A DNA stretch of 64,000 bases from Heloderma charlesbogerti (Eukaryota > Chordata > Lepidosauria > Squamata > Helodermatidae). The stretch spans positions 1,178,001 through 1,242,000 of the forward strand of contig JANEZZ010001953.1 in NCBI GenBank assembly GCA_026122225.1. Direction: 5' to 3'. Below are positions 33,916-45,429 of the stretch, in pieces (the stretch's first letter is position 1; every line of letters begins with the position of its first letter). The position numbers were made by a program, and so were the translations under genes. The notes under the pieces are model-generated. The model made no database searches. It was not told the DNA's origin and saw only the letters and a program-made list of their open reading frames with translations.

Positions 33916-35607
33916 CAATCATTCAGACAGGGCTGTGCCCTTCCTGATGCAAAGGGAAATCAGAAATATAGCCAGAGGCACAGTGGTATGTGATACATAG
34001 CTGCCCAGTGGCATATGAGGCACAACACCCCTGTGCATTTTCCTTGGTTGTCCGCACATGCTTTGTTACTTAGAGTAACATTCCATGACATTTAAAGTTT
34101 ACAGAGTGGCAGGAAATCCTGGAATTTTTGACAGCACTAGTGCAGAAGAGTGTTACGTTCGAGCTTCACACAAGAGGCATAATAACTCCAGCAAATCTGG
34201 AGTGAGAGATATAAACAAACCCTAAGAACAACAGCATGGAAAAAAACACAGATGCACATAATGCAGTAGCCTTCAGAATGTCATATTGGATATTTTCTGA
34301 TGCTACCACCCTTATCATAATATTGACAACTTCACATGACTTGCTGCCAGGAAAGGGGACTGCATGTTCTAGAATGGTTTCTTTTATCTTGGAAATGCTG
34401 GTGAACAACCTGTGGAGAGTAGCAATGGAGTCTGCATCAGTGGCAGAAAAAATAGGTATGTTTGAGTACTGTAGGTTCCATAGGAGCCTGGACTACTCAC
34501 TTTACTGTTCACATTGTTATCAGCCACTTTTTACAACAGCTAACATAACTCAGTTTTTGCATGACTTGAATTTTGAACTGCACACATATTCTTTTGGAAC
34601 TGCCCATTTCCCCCTGGGACTTCATATTTTTTATCTGCTTGCATAGTTTAAAAAGCCCTGATAGAGAACAGGTCTACCATTTTTGGTAGATGTGGTGACT
34701 GAGCCGTGACAAGGCATGGGTACCATGGCTACCAAGATAGGTAGACTGAACCTATGTGAAATTTGTATACCAGGCCTACCGTTCTGTTGTTTCTAATGGG
34801 TAGACCTGGTGTCCAGACAACTTCCTACCATCAAATGAAAAATTATTTTCCTTACTCCCTTTAACCCTTCATATCAGCTTCATGGTCCTCCACTGCATTT
34901 CCCTAAAAAAAAATCCAACACACCAGATCAGATAACAACAGTGGAAAACACTAGAGTAATGTCATATACTACTTGAACTTTTCCCTCCCACCAGCAAAAT
35001 TGGTATAACTACAGTAGGCTGCTTTGCGGGGCTGGCATAACTTACACTGTCTTGGCCACAGCCCCACCTTCTGAAATATAGGTAAAATAATAATGGACTT
35101 TATTGGCAGGGCAATTTTTGTAAACATTAGCAAACTCCAGGGAATTTTGAATCTTTGCTTCTATCTTTTGTTTTTGGGTAGACACTCTATTTCTGAATTT
35201 TCTATGGGGCAGCAATCACTTCCCACTAGGAAAGACCAAAGGGGGGGGGTTTTTAAAATGAACTAAGAATTTTCTTCTCTAGACAATGAGTATGCTGATC
35301 ATTGCTATGACTTCATTCGTTGGCTAAAAACACTGAAAAGCAGGAAATGGCTAGGTACTCATAAAATTAATGGGCAGAATAATGGCTGAACATTTTTCTT
35401 CCTATCTACAAGGACAGGAGATATGGTTTTGTTTTAAATGAAAGCTGGGAATCGGGGATTGTGGTTCATCTGGGAAGTGCAACTGCTTCCTTTGCCCTCC
35501 TGCAGGCATTCATGAATATAGATGTGTCTTGTCAGCATCGTAATAACACCATGAACAATTCACCCAGTGATTCCAAAAGGATGTTAAAGAGCATGGGAGA
35601 CAAGATG
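33916..35607. other. Intron 1 sequence without recognised elements
   Basis: No exon is seen. At 34650-34810, GGTCTACC/GGTAGAC motifs alternate in both orientations and suggest an old palindromic element. The 136-codon frame at 34236-34646 has no domain I recognise. Confidence 0.45.
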
Positions 35608-35790
35608 AGAATATAAGAAGTGTGCTGGGCCAGACCCATTCCTTTCCCACAGTGGCCAGCTAGATGCCTCCGGGGAGCCCGCAAGCAGGCCATGAGTGCA
35701 ATAGTACTCTCCCACTTGTTTTCCCCAGCAGGTGGTACTGCCTTTGATGCTGGATGTAATATGTAGCCATCACATCTTGTAGATGGAACC
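35608..35790 (-). mobile_element. CR1 LINE 3' fragment
   Basis: AGAATATAAGAAGTGTGCTG, CACAGTGGCCAGCTAGATGC and GCAATAGTACTCTCCCACTT correspond to the reverse-complemented CR1 3' end seen more completely at 50942. Confidence 0.65.
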
Positions 35791-35819
35791 CTACAGAGCC
35801 CCACAGGGCAATTTCCACA

Positions 35820-36240
35820 GGAAATAGCAGTTATCACCTACTATTGAAAGCTACCAAGAGATCCACTTGCTGGGCGTGCCTGTCTTTCTCCCAGTACAGG
35901 TAAACTACCAAGGTGATCGAGGCAGCCTATCTTGAACCTGGGCCTGAAGCCAGAGTGAAATCAGTCCAGACAATCCATTTCATTCAAAAGCATCAGGAGC
36001 TGATTTGCCAATTCCTGCTTGAACACCTCGTCCAGGAATGGTTAACGAAATGATGGGCCTATGTCCCTAATATGAGGATGAGAGAAGGGCTTCTTTAATA
36101 ACGTTCTTAAGACTGCTTCTTGAAGGGCAGTTGGTCTTTCACAACACGTGACATTAATGATAGGATAGAATTTGATCACCTCCTTTGGCAAGCCTTCAGA
36201 AGCCAAGTTAGACAGGGTCCAGCTGACGTGTTGGAGCATC
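35820..36240 (-). mobile_element. L2-like LINE reverse transcriptase fragment
   Basis: In reverse complement, the stretch near 36050 reads as a degenerate form of the NYRPVSNLPFLGKV motif of L2-clade reverse transcriptases, followed by sequence around CTGAAGCCAGAGTGAAAT (plus strand) that is typical of this LINE in reptiles. Stops interrupt it. Confidence 0.5.
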
Positions 36241-36424
36241 TGTACCTTTTAATAGATGTAAGGATTTAATAGATAAGGAATTTTGGCAGCTTGCCATGTC
36301 GGCATGCGACAGAGCCGAGAAAAAATTCCCTCTTCTGTGCTGTTGTTACAGTTGCCCCATTTCTAGCACATCTTGATCTTCTAGGCAGTGTATGCATATA
36401 TTTGAAGATATCAGTTTATGGACT

Positions 36425-36780
36425 GGATCCAAACTAACAGGGCAATCCTATGTACATCTACTCAGAAGTAGGACCTGTTAAGTTCAGCAGGCCTTTCTCT
36501 CAAAAGTCCTCGTTTCAAATCATTTAACATTGACAATTAAAATCTGTTTTATTGTTTATATTATATTTAATTGTTGTGCTTGCTTTGTGAGCTGCCCACA
36601 GAACCTGTGTTATAGGGCAGCGATACAAATTTAGATAACAAAATAAATAATGAACCATTAAGTGTGTATAGAATTATAGTCTAAATTAGTTGAACTTAGT
36701 TCCTATTGAAATTGTTGGGAAAGTTTATTTCAATGGGGATTAAGTGCAACTAACTTAGTCTGGATCAAACTCTATGTATT
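36425..36780. repeat. Cluster of short repeats: family D MITE, L2-type tail, small palindrome
   Basis: At 36440-36495, GGGCAATCCTATGTACATCT and CTACTCAGAAGTAGGACC belong to the family D palindrome. At 36541-36652 there is a plus-strand L2-type tail (TTTGTGAGCTGCCCACAGAA to AACAAAATAAATAA). At 36656-36780, AGTTGAACTTAGTTCC and TTAAGTGCAACTAACTTAG form a loose inverted pair. Confidence 0.5.
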
Positions 36781-36934
36781 CTTGTTCCTAGCTCAATTTA
36801 CCTCCTTCCAATGAGAACAAGAGAGGAAACATTTTGATCAAATGTCCCAAAAGTGCAGAAACAATTATTTACCTGCATTAAGGATATTTCCCTGTGACAG
36901 AAATAATTTTCCCCCCATAATGTTTTTCTTCCAG

Positions 36935-37007
36935 GCTTATATTTGGCACCCTTTACCCTGCGTACTACTCTTACAAAGCTGTAAAATCAAAGGATATTAA
37001 AGAATAT
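36935..37007 (+). CDS. REEP1: REEP1 coding exon 2
   Basis: REEP1 is an endoplasmic-reticulum hairpin membrane protein that shapes and curves ER tubules and links them to microtubules; human mutations cause spastic paraplegia 31. The exon is 73 bp. It follows acceptor TTTTTCTTCCAG and ends at donor GTAAGT. Its first base completes a split codon from exon 1, then 24 codons follow, beginning [13 protein letters not shown] and ending SKDIKEY. As I recall it, this equals residues 12-35 of mammalian REEP1. The hydrophobic start is part of the first membrane-inserted segment. The exon encoding the initiating methionine is not in the window. REEP2 is similar here; later exons decide for REEP1. Confidence 0.95.
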
Positions 37008-38845
37008 GTAAGTAGCACTTCTGTGGCAGCAGCCATAGGATCATTAAGGTAAACCTAGGTTTCTGTTTGCAAAATGCCTTCTAATGGTTTTTACTCAGCT
37101 CTTTAGAATGAATGAAGAACTAACTTGCTTCAGAGTTTCAGATGTGATTTCTCTGCATTCTTACTTGGTGTCAAATACTCAGTATAGTATCTTCTACCAT
37201 TATGCTTTGAAGATGCTGCACTTGACAAAAGAAAAGATTTTTAAAATGTCTATATTGCCTAACCTGGAGATAATTTAAAAACACATATACTTGGTATAAA
37301 GACAGTAGAATCCAAATTGGATGATGTTTACTAAGAGTTGGATAGCTAGATATTGTAGATCTTACATAAAATTCAGTTTTTCTAAGTAGTGGAAAGTCTG
37401 GATGAAATACTTTTGACTGGTAATTTTCCTTCCATTTCTTAAACTCCCTCGTTGGATTATTGCATTCTGTATCTTCCAGAGTAATTAAAATAAAATCACA
37501 ATGTTGCCCCAGCAAAATACATGTAAGTAGTATATAAGAATGTCTTGGATGTTAACATCAGCGTTGAGCACAGCGGGTTAGTCAGACTTAGTCATGCTTA
37601 GAGTAGATCCACTGAAATGGGACAAATAAATCTGATTTTATTTCAGTGGGTCTACTCTAAGCGTGACTGTGCCTGGATCCAGCCCAACATAGACAGGTAT
37701 TTTATAATTGCTTTCCAAAACACTTGTATATATATAAAATATTCCAGTTCTTGTTTGCAACAGTTTCTTTCAACCCTCTTGGACAAAGTTAATGAACAGT
37801 AACTGTGATTAATAAAATTATTCATCAGCATGGGATTTGCCAACTGCACTCCACTCAGCTGCACACCACAGCATACCGTTAGGGTAGGACAGCCAGCTCT
37901 TAACCTTAGATAGCAGGAACCAAGCATTAAATATGAAGACAGTTAATTCTGCAGTAACTGGTGGGGGGAGGGGGAGGTGTGGTGGTTGTGGTGGTGGGAC
38001 ATTGAATCAATGTTTGTGAACACTGGGCATTTTCTGATCCAGAGCTAATCAAATTGTGATCCTGAAGCAATGACACAAAATAGATACAGAGGAAGTCCCT
38101 GAAAACATGATAGTGGCATTTATAAGGCAAAGCAGCCAAGTTGAAAGGAACGACAGCTAAATATTCTCAGTACTGTACAAGAGTGGATCATAGGAATATC
38201 ATGCAATACAGGAGTATATAAATAGACAGTGTTACATAATATAGGGCTGTCTCCTGTAACATTTCCATTACTGGAGAGGCAGGGCATGAATTAGACTTCT
38301 GGGACCCATTCCAGCATGAGAGTGCACAGAAAATATTCAGTATTAAAAGCATGATCACCTGTGGCACAAACTAAGTCTGTGACTAGGAACCTCACTCTGT
38401 GAGCAGTTCCTCTGGAGACGAGAATTGCTTATGCCATGGGCTTCTCCATCTTGAGAGCATAATTTGTGCACTGTTCTGATCCACAAATGCCTAGTGACAG
38501 CCCCTTGCACACTCTCTTCCTTCCACCTCACCAGGCTAAAAACAAAGATTGTCCCAGACCCCTGTACAGCTCCTGAATTACAAGAATGGTCAGGACTATC
38601 TCCATTTAGTGATCCCCCTGAATAGTGATCCCCCCCCCAATCTTGGGGTAAAAAAATAATAAAATAAACAATTGATATTGCTGACCTTTCCTGTCACCCC
38701 CAAATCTTTCTACCTCACCCTGTCTAATGGTAGGACTGGCCCTGGTCCTGAAGGAATGAGAAGGAGGAGAGAGAGGCTATGCCCACAGTAGTTAGGAAGT
38801 TGCAAATGAACATTTGCTTATAACCAAAATGTGCTTTCTTTCTAG
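37008..38845 (+). other. REEP1 intron 2, with a palindromic MITE at 37563-37680
   Basis: Donor GTAAGT, acceptor TTTCTTTCTAG. At 37563-37680 there is a palindrome: TAGTCATGCTTAGAGTAGAT...CCACTGAAAT is mirrored by ATTTCAGTGGGTCTACTCTA...GCGTGACT. At 37920-38030 there is a TGGTGG-rich purine/pyrimidine tract. Otherwise unassigned. Confidence 0.6.
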
Positions 38846-38922
38846 GTAAAATGGATGATGTATTGGATCATATTTGCACTCTTCACAACAGCAGAGACGT
38901 TCACGGACATTTTTCTTTGCTG
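38846..38922 (+). CDS. REEP1: REEP1 coding exon 3
   Basis: A 77 bp exon between acceptor TTTCTTTCTAG and donor GTTGGT. It starts in phase 0 and ends two bases into a tryptophan codon (TG|G), finished by exon 4. It encodes [17 protein letters not shown] followed by TFTDIFLC. The run of aromatic and aliphatic residues is the core of the TB2/DP1/HVA22 hairpin domain, which sits in the outer leaflet of the ER and bends it. All residues agree with mammalian REEP1 as I remember it. The donor has GTTGGT rather than the commoner GTAAGT, so it is weaker than the others. Confidence 0.95.
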
Positions 38923-41345
38923 GTTGGTATTCAGTTGAAGTCCAGTTCCTTCATTCACAAATAAAACAAAATCAGGGAAATACAAATATTTTTAAAGGCA
39001 CAAAGATAATATTAGGAGGAGCTCAATAATACCAGGTGCATAGAATATTTGTCTTGGAAGCTGAGCGTTTCCTCTTTTGGAAATGCCACATTTGGGGAGT
39101 ACATGGTGATGTGGGGAGGAAATGAAATGTCAGTGGGATGGAAAATGCTGTGCCAGGAAAACAGGTGCACTGAGTCTAATGTGGGGGGTCTGCTGCTGTG
39201 AATGTGAAAAAAAAACAGGCAGGTGGGCCCCAGCAACTGCTCGAACTGGACAGGCCTGAGCCTGTACAGCGACCAAGGCCAGAGCTGTCTTCCTGACATA
39301 AGTGCAGCGTGCTTTCATGTGTTTGCATACACGCTAGAAACATTAAACTAGCAAATGGGCCACATGGAGTGACCCCTTGAATTTGCAGGGGGTGGTGGGG
39401 AAGTTGTGCTACCTTATAGTACTGGGGAAGGCATAGATGGGTGTAGTAGAAGAGGAAGTGCCCGAGAGGAGAAATACAGAGCAAACATGAAGATGAGAAC
39501 AGGATGGCTGAAGGGAAGGGAAGGATGGGGATCTTGAAGAAGGAAGCAGAGGAAAACACAAGCATGGCTGATACATTCTGCTTTTCCTCTTTGCGTTCCC
39601 TGTTTGCCATTTCTGGCATGTGAGTATTTATGTTCTTTGTTCTTCTGTGTTCTACCATTTCCATTATGGAATAGATAAGTTTACTGGTGGTGTAATGGAA
39701 GCAGTTTGTCAAATAACTGAACAAATTGTAGCTTCCTGAAGAGTGAGCATAAGGATGAAAGTCAGAAGAAGATACAACTCTGTATAATCTGGTGTATTTG
39801 TCTTTGCCTTAGGGTTATCCTGGGGGATGTGAACAGTATATGGGGATGCATGGAAATGGTTTGCTTGCTTATTGCCTCCCTAGACCTTCCTTTAAAATAA
39901 AATCCTATAAGGAACCCAGAATTGGATATTACTGCTATCTTGAAGCAGCCTAAGTGTCCTAGCTTGTGCTGAAAATTTTTGCAAGTTCTCAAGGAAAAAC
40001 CAAATCTCAAACAGAAAAGGTAAATGTGGAATAGCAGTAAAGAGGCAAACTCAGCTGTATTGGGTATGAGCTTATTCCACAATACTTGGTTAAGCAGGGT
40101 AAGGAAAGGTTGAACTTGAGCATGCAGGGGATGACTTGTGCATAGAGGTACACCCATCCAGTTGTGTTACTAGAAATGCAGATGAAACTTGTTTGATGGC
40201 AAGTTACCAGCGGCTTGTTTTACATCTCAGTGTATGGCAGGGCTGATACTCTTGTGCACATGGAGGAAAACTACAGATGAAATGTGCAACGAGATGCCGT
40301 GCTTTGTCATCAACCCCTCTTGGCAGGTTTGGGTTGTTGAGAAAAAGACTGGTGCTGTAAGAAACCTCAAGCTTTTTGGTCATTTGAATTGGGGCGTGGA
40401 ACAGTTTGAAAAGAGGAATTAACTTTTTGGATCAGTTAAGAAGCTCCTGAATCGGTCTAACAAAAGTAAAGATGTCAGCAAAGGCAAAAGGCATCTCTAC
40501 ACCAGCCTAAAATCCTGCATTTAAAACGGGGCTTTCTGCTTCTGTTTTAAATGCAGGATCACAATGACTCCTTTTTTCATGCGCTTCCTTTCCCCCCTCC
40601 CCTTTCCCCCTCCTTCTTCCTGTATCTGAGTCTTCCATTGTCTTTCATTGATCTCGCTCCTCTTCTTGCCGCTTTTCCACTTTTCACAGAGGGAACTGAA
40701 GCAGAACACAATGGGGTAATTTGATAACTCATTATCTGCGATCCATTTAAAAACAGAACAAAGGACATTTAGTGCAGGAGGTGCCCTGGAGGGTCACGGC
40801 GTCATGTAAAGAGCCCGCAAATGTCCGTGAAGGAGCAATCTCAATCGCAGGATAAAAGCTCCATGTGAAGAAAGACAAAAAGGCAAGGGGAAAACCTCTA
40901 AATGCTGGTGCTGTGAAGCAACTGGCCACACGAAAAGAGGGTTGTTGTGCTGTCTCTTGAAAGGGACAGGACTTTGCAGCAGTCAGGCCAGCTGCCAAAG
41001 AGACACCTCAGTAGGGTATAATCGGACCCTCTACCAGACCTTGGGCTTCTCCTGGTTAAGAAGAAGGATGGTAGCACCAGAATGATGTGGCCTTCCAAGA
41101 ATGAAAAAGGCACTTGTGAATCTTCCATAGTTTTAGGCTGTCCATATTTCAAAACCAATAAAATATACTTCTAATGATTATATTATGTATTTATATGCAC
41201 ACACATGCATATAGAACTGATGTTCTAGATTTCCATCCTTGGTTAAATGAAAACACTATAATAGCAAAATGTTTTGATTCTCAATTGTAGGGAGATGCCT
41301 CTGTCTCTCTTTTAGAGGTAAATATGTCCTTTTGTTTTCCTGTAG
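38923..41345 (+). other. REEP1 intron 3
   Basis: Contains MITE family B at 40490-40876 and otherwise no recognised element. The open frame at 39176-39724 on the minus strand (182 codons) has no domain or splice context I can identify. Confidence 0.6.
40490..40876 (+). mobile_element. MITE family B, complete copy (~387 bp)
   Basis: It begins GGCATCTCTACACCAGCCTA, and the right end reads GTCTTTCTTCACATGGAGC in reverse complement. These are imperfect terminal repeats related to the GGCTGTCTTCACACC ends at 24625-26175. Homologous to the two halves at 10163-10444 and 11219-11306. Confidence 0.65.
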
Positions 41346-41466
41346 GTTTCCATTTTATTATGAACTCAAAATAGCTTTTGTAGCTTGGTTGTTGTCTCCA
41401 TACACAAAGGGCTCCAGCCTCCTATACAGGAAATTCGTACACCCAACACTGTCTTCAAAAGAAAAG
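41346..41466 (+). CDS. REEP1: REEP1 coding exon 4
   Basis: A 121 bp exon between acceptor GTTTTCCTGTAG and donor GTAATT. The first base completes the tryptophan codon begun in exon 3; 40 codons follow: [20 protein letters not shown] then [20 protein letters not shown]. This is the second half of the membrane hairpin and the start of the cytosolic part. The YxExKxxFxxWLxxPxTxGxxxLYxxFxxP pattern is the hallmark of the TB2/DP1/HVA22 family. Phase, length and residues fit vertebrate REEP1. Confidence 0.97.
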
Positions 41467-41514
41467 GTAATTGTAAGTGTTTCTGCCTACTTCAGATAAG
41501 GGTTATTACAGAGG

Positions 41515-41613
41515 AATAAGCTGTAATCTTCTATGGACTTACCTGGGAGTAAGTTCCATTGAACTCAGTGGGACCTACTTCTTAGGAGACATACGTAGTA
41601 TTGCACTGTCATG
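41515..41613. mobile_element. Family D Harbinger-like MITE
   Basis: The palindrome is ACTTACCTGGGAGTAAGTTC-CATTGAACTCAGTGGGACC-TACTTCTTAGG, with ends CTGTAATCTTCTATG and CGTAGTATTGCACTG. It corresponds to the common squamate element with GGGTGCAATCCTA termini. Confidence 0.7.
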
Positions 41614-41920
41614 TATTTACATTTTCTGCTTTCATCTCATGATGAGATATTTTTCCCTAGTGAATTTTGTTCATTTGCTTTGTTTTTCATAGCTGAGAGC
41701 TGTTGAGTTAATTCAAAAGCACTTGTTTTCACAAATCAGTATAAGTATCAATATTGAAGAATTATGCCCACTGGGATGTTGGTCAACTTCTTTTGGGAAA
41801 TGTACGTTGAGCTATTGGAATGACCCATGGGTTTTCAAGTGTTCTAGTAGCTTGCAGTCCAAACATTCATGGGTACTTTGAATAACTCCTTATCCCAGGC
41901 ATAATTTTTTATTAAATAGT

Positions 41921-42230
41921 TAAGAAAATAAGAATTGCTGTGCAGAATCAGACAAAGCGTCCATCTACTCCAAGGGTGTGCAACTGGTGGCCCTCCAGAT
42001 TTTTGGCTTACAACTCCCAACAGCCCTAGCCAGCATAGCCAGTGGTGAGGGATCATGGGAGTTGTAGGCCAAAACATTTGGAGGGCCACCAGTTGCACAC
42101 CCCTGATCTGCTCTGTTCTTTCCAAGAGCAGCCAGCCAGGTGCATCTGGAAGTTCACTAGCAGGACTGTGAAAATGATGGCCTCCCTCTGTTGTTTGATA
42201 CCAGCATAGGATATTCAAAGAGAGCATCTC
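41921..42230 (-). mobile_element. CR1 3' fragment split by a palindromic MITE (41971-42105)
   Basis: The flanks (AAGAATTGCTGTGCAGAATC before; AGCAGCCAGCCAGGTGCATC after) are CR1 3' sequence. Between them lies a hairpin: GGGTGTGCAACTGGTGGCCC...GGCTTACAACTCCC mirrored by GGGAGTTGTAGGCC...GGGCCACCAGTTGCACACCC. The nested order shows that the MITE is younger. Confidence 0.7.
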
Positions 42231-42799
42231 TTTTTAATAGCGTGGTTCCATTTAATAGGGAGGTTCTATGGCTAACAGCCATGACCTACCTCCTTGACTG
42301 TATCTAATCCTTCTTTAAAGCCATCTATCTTATAGCCTTTAGATAATATCTAATGGCTACTAGCTATTAGCCATCTATCTAATAGCCCTCTTGCCTGGCC
42401 TGAGCCTGTGCCTGGACTCCAGGGCTCCATCTACATGGAAACAGAATGAGAAGCACTTTCTGGTTATATCTGGATTTTCATGAAATTGCTTTGGTCTGTC
42501 AGGGGTGCACGAAGCAAGAAAAGTGGAGTATACAATACTTAAAAACCAGCTTTCCTGGGTGACACAGCACTTGAAATCCCCATATTTCAGGGTTCGGTGG
42601 GTAGAGTAGAACTGAATGTCATCAGCCCTGTAGGTGCTGTTCAGCGAATGAGAGAGGCTTGTTCCTGGCCCCTGTCCATGCTCCCCTGCTCAGGGAAGTT
42701 TACTGGAAGTGCTGAATTAAGCCCCTGTAGTTTACCCCACACCTCTCCCCTCTCATTCACCATTGGGATATTGTGAAAGTTTAACAGATACTGCACCAT

Positions 42800-43125
42800 T
42801 GTGAATGGGAAACACAGGCTAGATATGGTGAACGGAGAAAGCAGCTACTGTGTTATTGTGAATGCTTGAAACAGCGCTACTGTGATTTTCTGAATGGGAA
42901 AAACAGGCTGCAAACTGAATGAGTAAAGTAGCTCCTGCGCTATTGTGAATTCCTGAAAAAGTGCTACTGCAGTCTTATGAATGAGAAGAACAGGCTACAT
43001 ACAGTGAATGGGGAAAGCAGCTACTGCATTATTGTGAATGCTTGAAACAATACTGTTTCAATACTTCAATACTATACATGGGGAAAAGAGGCTAGATATT
43101 GTGAATGGGAAAGCAGCCCTACTGC
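42800..43125 (+). repeat. Tandem repeat, ~88 bp period, about 3.7 units
   Basis: GAATGGGAAACACAGGCT starts at 42803 and recurs at 42892 (GAATGGGAAAAACAGGCT), 42979 (GAATGAGAAGAACAGGCT) and about 43077. Each unit also has AAAGCAGCTACTG, TTATTGTGAATGCTTGAAA and a CGCTACTG-like block. Confidence 0.85.
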
Positions 43126-43576
43126 AAATGGGGAAAAAGAGGGAATGGGGGTAGGAGGGGTGGCTCTACCCCTTGACCAGGTCACTGCCAGGTCACAGAA
43201 ATAGGCATGCCCAGGATTTAATGCGGGGGATGGGGCACACTTTAGTGGAACCGTGCAGGAGCTGCATTTAAGAGAAAGAGACACACTAAAAGGACTTTCC
43301 AAAAATGCGCCTTTTCCGGATGGAACCAGCGGGGCTGCTGCAGATTGGCGACAGTGTTATCTGTTGCAAACGACCCTGATGTGCTGTCACTCCTCACTAA
43401 GTCAGCCATGTAGATTGGTCCCTGGGCACAATCAAGTGTCGAAGCCTTTTCCTCAGGATTGCTGCCCCTCAGACAAGGCCACAGGCAGCCTGAAGACCTG
43501 CATCTGCGCCTCTGCCTCAGGGTCAAACCTAAATGTGACATTCTTTAGTCACATATCTGCCCTGTCCATACATAAA

Positions 43577-43604
43577 GTGTGTGTGTGTGTGTGTGTGTGT
43601 GTGT
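43577..43604. repeat. (GT)n microsatellite
   Basis: About 14 GT dinucleotides. Confidence 0.95.
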
Positions 43605-43975
43605 CTAATTTTTACATCAAAAGTGACATGTAAGTAAGGGGAACTGAACCCTTACCTCTGCTACACTCTGTTGCTTCAGTAACAGAAAGGGGGAAGGTTC
43701 AGCTCCCATCACTGGAACACTGCTTTTGATATAAAGATCTGACAACTGCTCCCACACTTTATGCACCTGAGTAACAAACATGGCTGCCCCTGTTGCAACT
43801 GGTTTGAGCCAGGATCACTACCTCTGAAGTGTCTGAGGACAGGGAATACGAAGTACTTAGGAAGAGCTTGGAAATTAATTTCCTTTCCTGAACGACAAGC
43901 CAATGAAGAGAGAGGTGTAGTGATTTGAACTCTCCTTTTGAGTATGATTGTGTGTGTGTTTTTCTTTTGTGACAG

Positions 43976-44089
43976 GAAATAGATGACTGCCTAGTCCAAG
44001 CAAAAGATCGAAGCTATGATGCCTTGGTGCATTTTGGGAAGCGGGGGTTAAATGTTGCAGCCACAGCTGCTGTGATGGCAGCTTCCAAG
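43976..44089 (+). CDS. REEP1: REEP1 coding exon 5
   Basis: A 114 bp exon, phase 0 at both ends, between acceptor TTCTTTTGTGACAG and donor GTAGGA. Its 38 codons read [20 protein letters not shown] then [18 protein letters not shown]. This is the cytosolic amphipathic part after the hairpin, where REEP1-4 differ from REEP5-6 and where microtubule association is reported to begin. Residues match mammalian REEP1 as remembered. Because both ends are phase 0, skipping it would keep the reading frame. Confidence 0.97.
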
Positions 44090-45140
44090 GTAGGACAGTA
44101 CAGGATATTACATTAATATCCTGTTAATGTGATGTTAATGTTAATTAATTGTGATGTTAATGTGATGTTTAACATTGTGATGTTAATGTGGTTACATTAA
44201 CATCACAATTGAACGTTGTTTATAGCCGATGCCCCGTACATAGGGCTTGGGGTAGGATGTTCTGAATTCTTTCACTGTTTATATGTAGGCCTCTTGTGAT
44301 CAATAAACTGAGAAAGGCCATAGATGTATGAAAGTGCCCAATCCTGTTGTGAGGAGAAAAACACAAGCATCCAGGAGTCACATTCAAGGCTCCTACGTAT
44401 TGATGTTTTGACATCGGTGACAGCAGAAATTGGCTTTAGGGTTAAAAAGCATGCCCTCACTTTCACAATGGGATTTCTTTTTCGTCTGCTAGATTTCCCA
44501 GTTCCTTCATTTTCTATTGTATTTGGACCTGAAAGAAGGGCAGGTAACCCCACGAATGTTTCTATTAACTCCTACACTAACCATCATGATTTAAATCAGA
44601 CCAGCATGATTGACAAGGTAGCATTTAGTACTCAAAAAATGTATTTGTGGTCACTATTGGGACTAACCTGTGGAATACTGATACTGGCTTGGTTTCCATT
44701 CTGTGGCTTTTTGTGTGTTTGGTTTGCTCAGAAGTATGTATTGTTATGGAATTAATAGTATCAAGGTCCCCAGACCAAGCAATGTCACAGACTAACCTAA
44801 AGGGTAGGGGTACCAAGGTGTAAGACGAATTTATTTAAGTGGGGGTTGCTGGTTGACGACAATACATTACGTGAATGTGGAGAAATCCAAGACCCAGCGC
44901 ATCTGATGGTGTGTCGATTACTGCTGGAGTCTTGTACTGTGGACGATCTACAGCAAGCTAATGACAAAGCTGTGGTGGTGGCTACATTTTGACAGAGCAA
45001 AGTTTGACCTGGACATGAAATAAATAAACCTAAAGGTCAAGCTAAGGTCTCCCTATCAGAAGATAATAGGGTTAGATCTGGTTTCAGTCCTAGAGTTAGA
45101 CCCATTTCATCAATGGGACTTAAGTTAGTCATGACTTAAC
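44090..45140 (+). other. REEP1 intron 5, first part
   Basis: At 44105-44215 there are repeated TTAATGTGATG motifs in both orientations, a low-complexity imperfect palindrome. The 143-codon plus-strand frame at 44324-44755 has a hydrophobic end but no start context, family match or splice sites. Otherwise unassigned. Confidence 0.5.
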
Positions 45141-45300
45141 TTCACTTTATTACATTTATATCCCACCTTTCTTCCGTCATGGAACTCAAGGTGGCTACAT
45201 GTGGTTCCCAGGTGGTCTCCCCTCCAAACCCTGACCAGACCCAGACCTGTTCAGCTTCAGCAAGGTGGTGGCCTCACGTGCCTTCAGACTGTGCCCTGTA
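45141..45300 (-). mobile_element. 5S rRNA-derived SINE with L2-type tail
   Basis: On the plus strand, 45207-45258 reads CCAGGTGGTCTCCCCTCCAA, CCCTGACCAG and CTGTTCAGCTTC. This follows the reverse complement of the 3' half of vertebrate 5S rRNA (CCAGGCGGTCTCCCATCCAA, TACTAACCAG, CTGCTTAGCTTC) in order and spacing. To its left, TTACATTTATATCCCACCTT is the reverse-complemented L2-type tail. A 5S-like head joined to a LINE tail defines this SINE class. It is a decayed copy, not an rRNA gene. Confidence 0.65.
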
Positions 45301-45429
45301 CATGTACAAGTAAGGGTATTTATTCAGGTCAGCAGTCAATCTACAAGAGATCAGCCACATAAACGAAAAACATATTTTAGTCCAACACACCCACTTTCTC
45401 CAAAGGTCTAGATCTGCCAATAGAAGTCT

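Larger units (their letters stand above)
41467..43975 (+). other. REEP1 intron 4
   Basis: Holds a family D MITE (41515-41613), a CR1 fragment with a nested palindromic element (41921-42230), a ~88 bp tandem repeat (42800-43125) and a GT microsatellite. The 126-codon frame at 43253-43633 ends in the GT repeat and is not a gene. Confidence 0.7.

Noticed and set aside
39176..39724. 182-codon minus-strand frame with serine- and cysteine-rich stretches
   Set aside because: No family recognised, intronic and antisense, and low-complexity composition explains its length.
44324..44755. 143-codon plus-strand frame with a hydrophobic C-terminus, just after REEP1 exon 5
   Set aside because: No in-phase acceptor and donor pair joins it to REEP1, and no known domain; exon 6 follows exon 5 in phase without it.
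45207..45258. Possible 5S rRNA gene
   Set aside because: Only the 3' half matches, with many substitutions, and it is fused to an L2-type tail; a SINE fits better.
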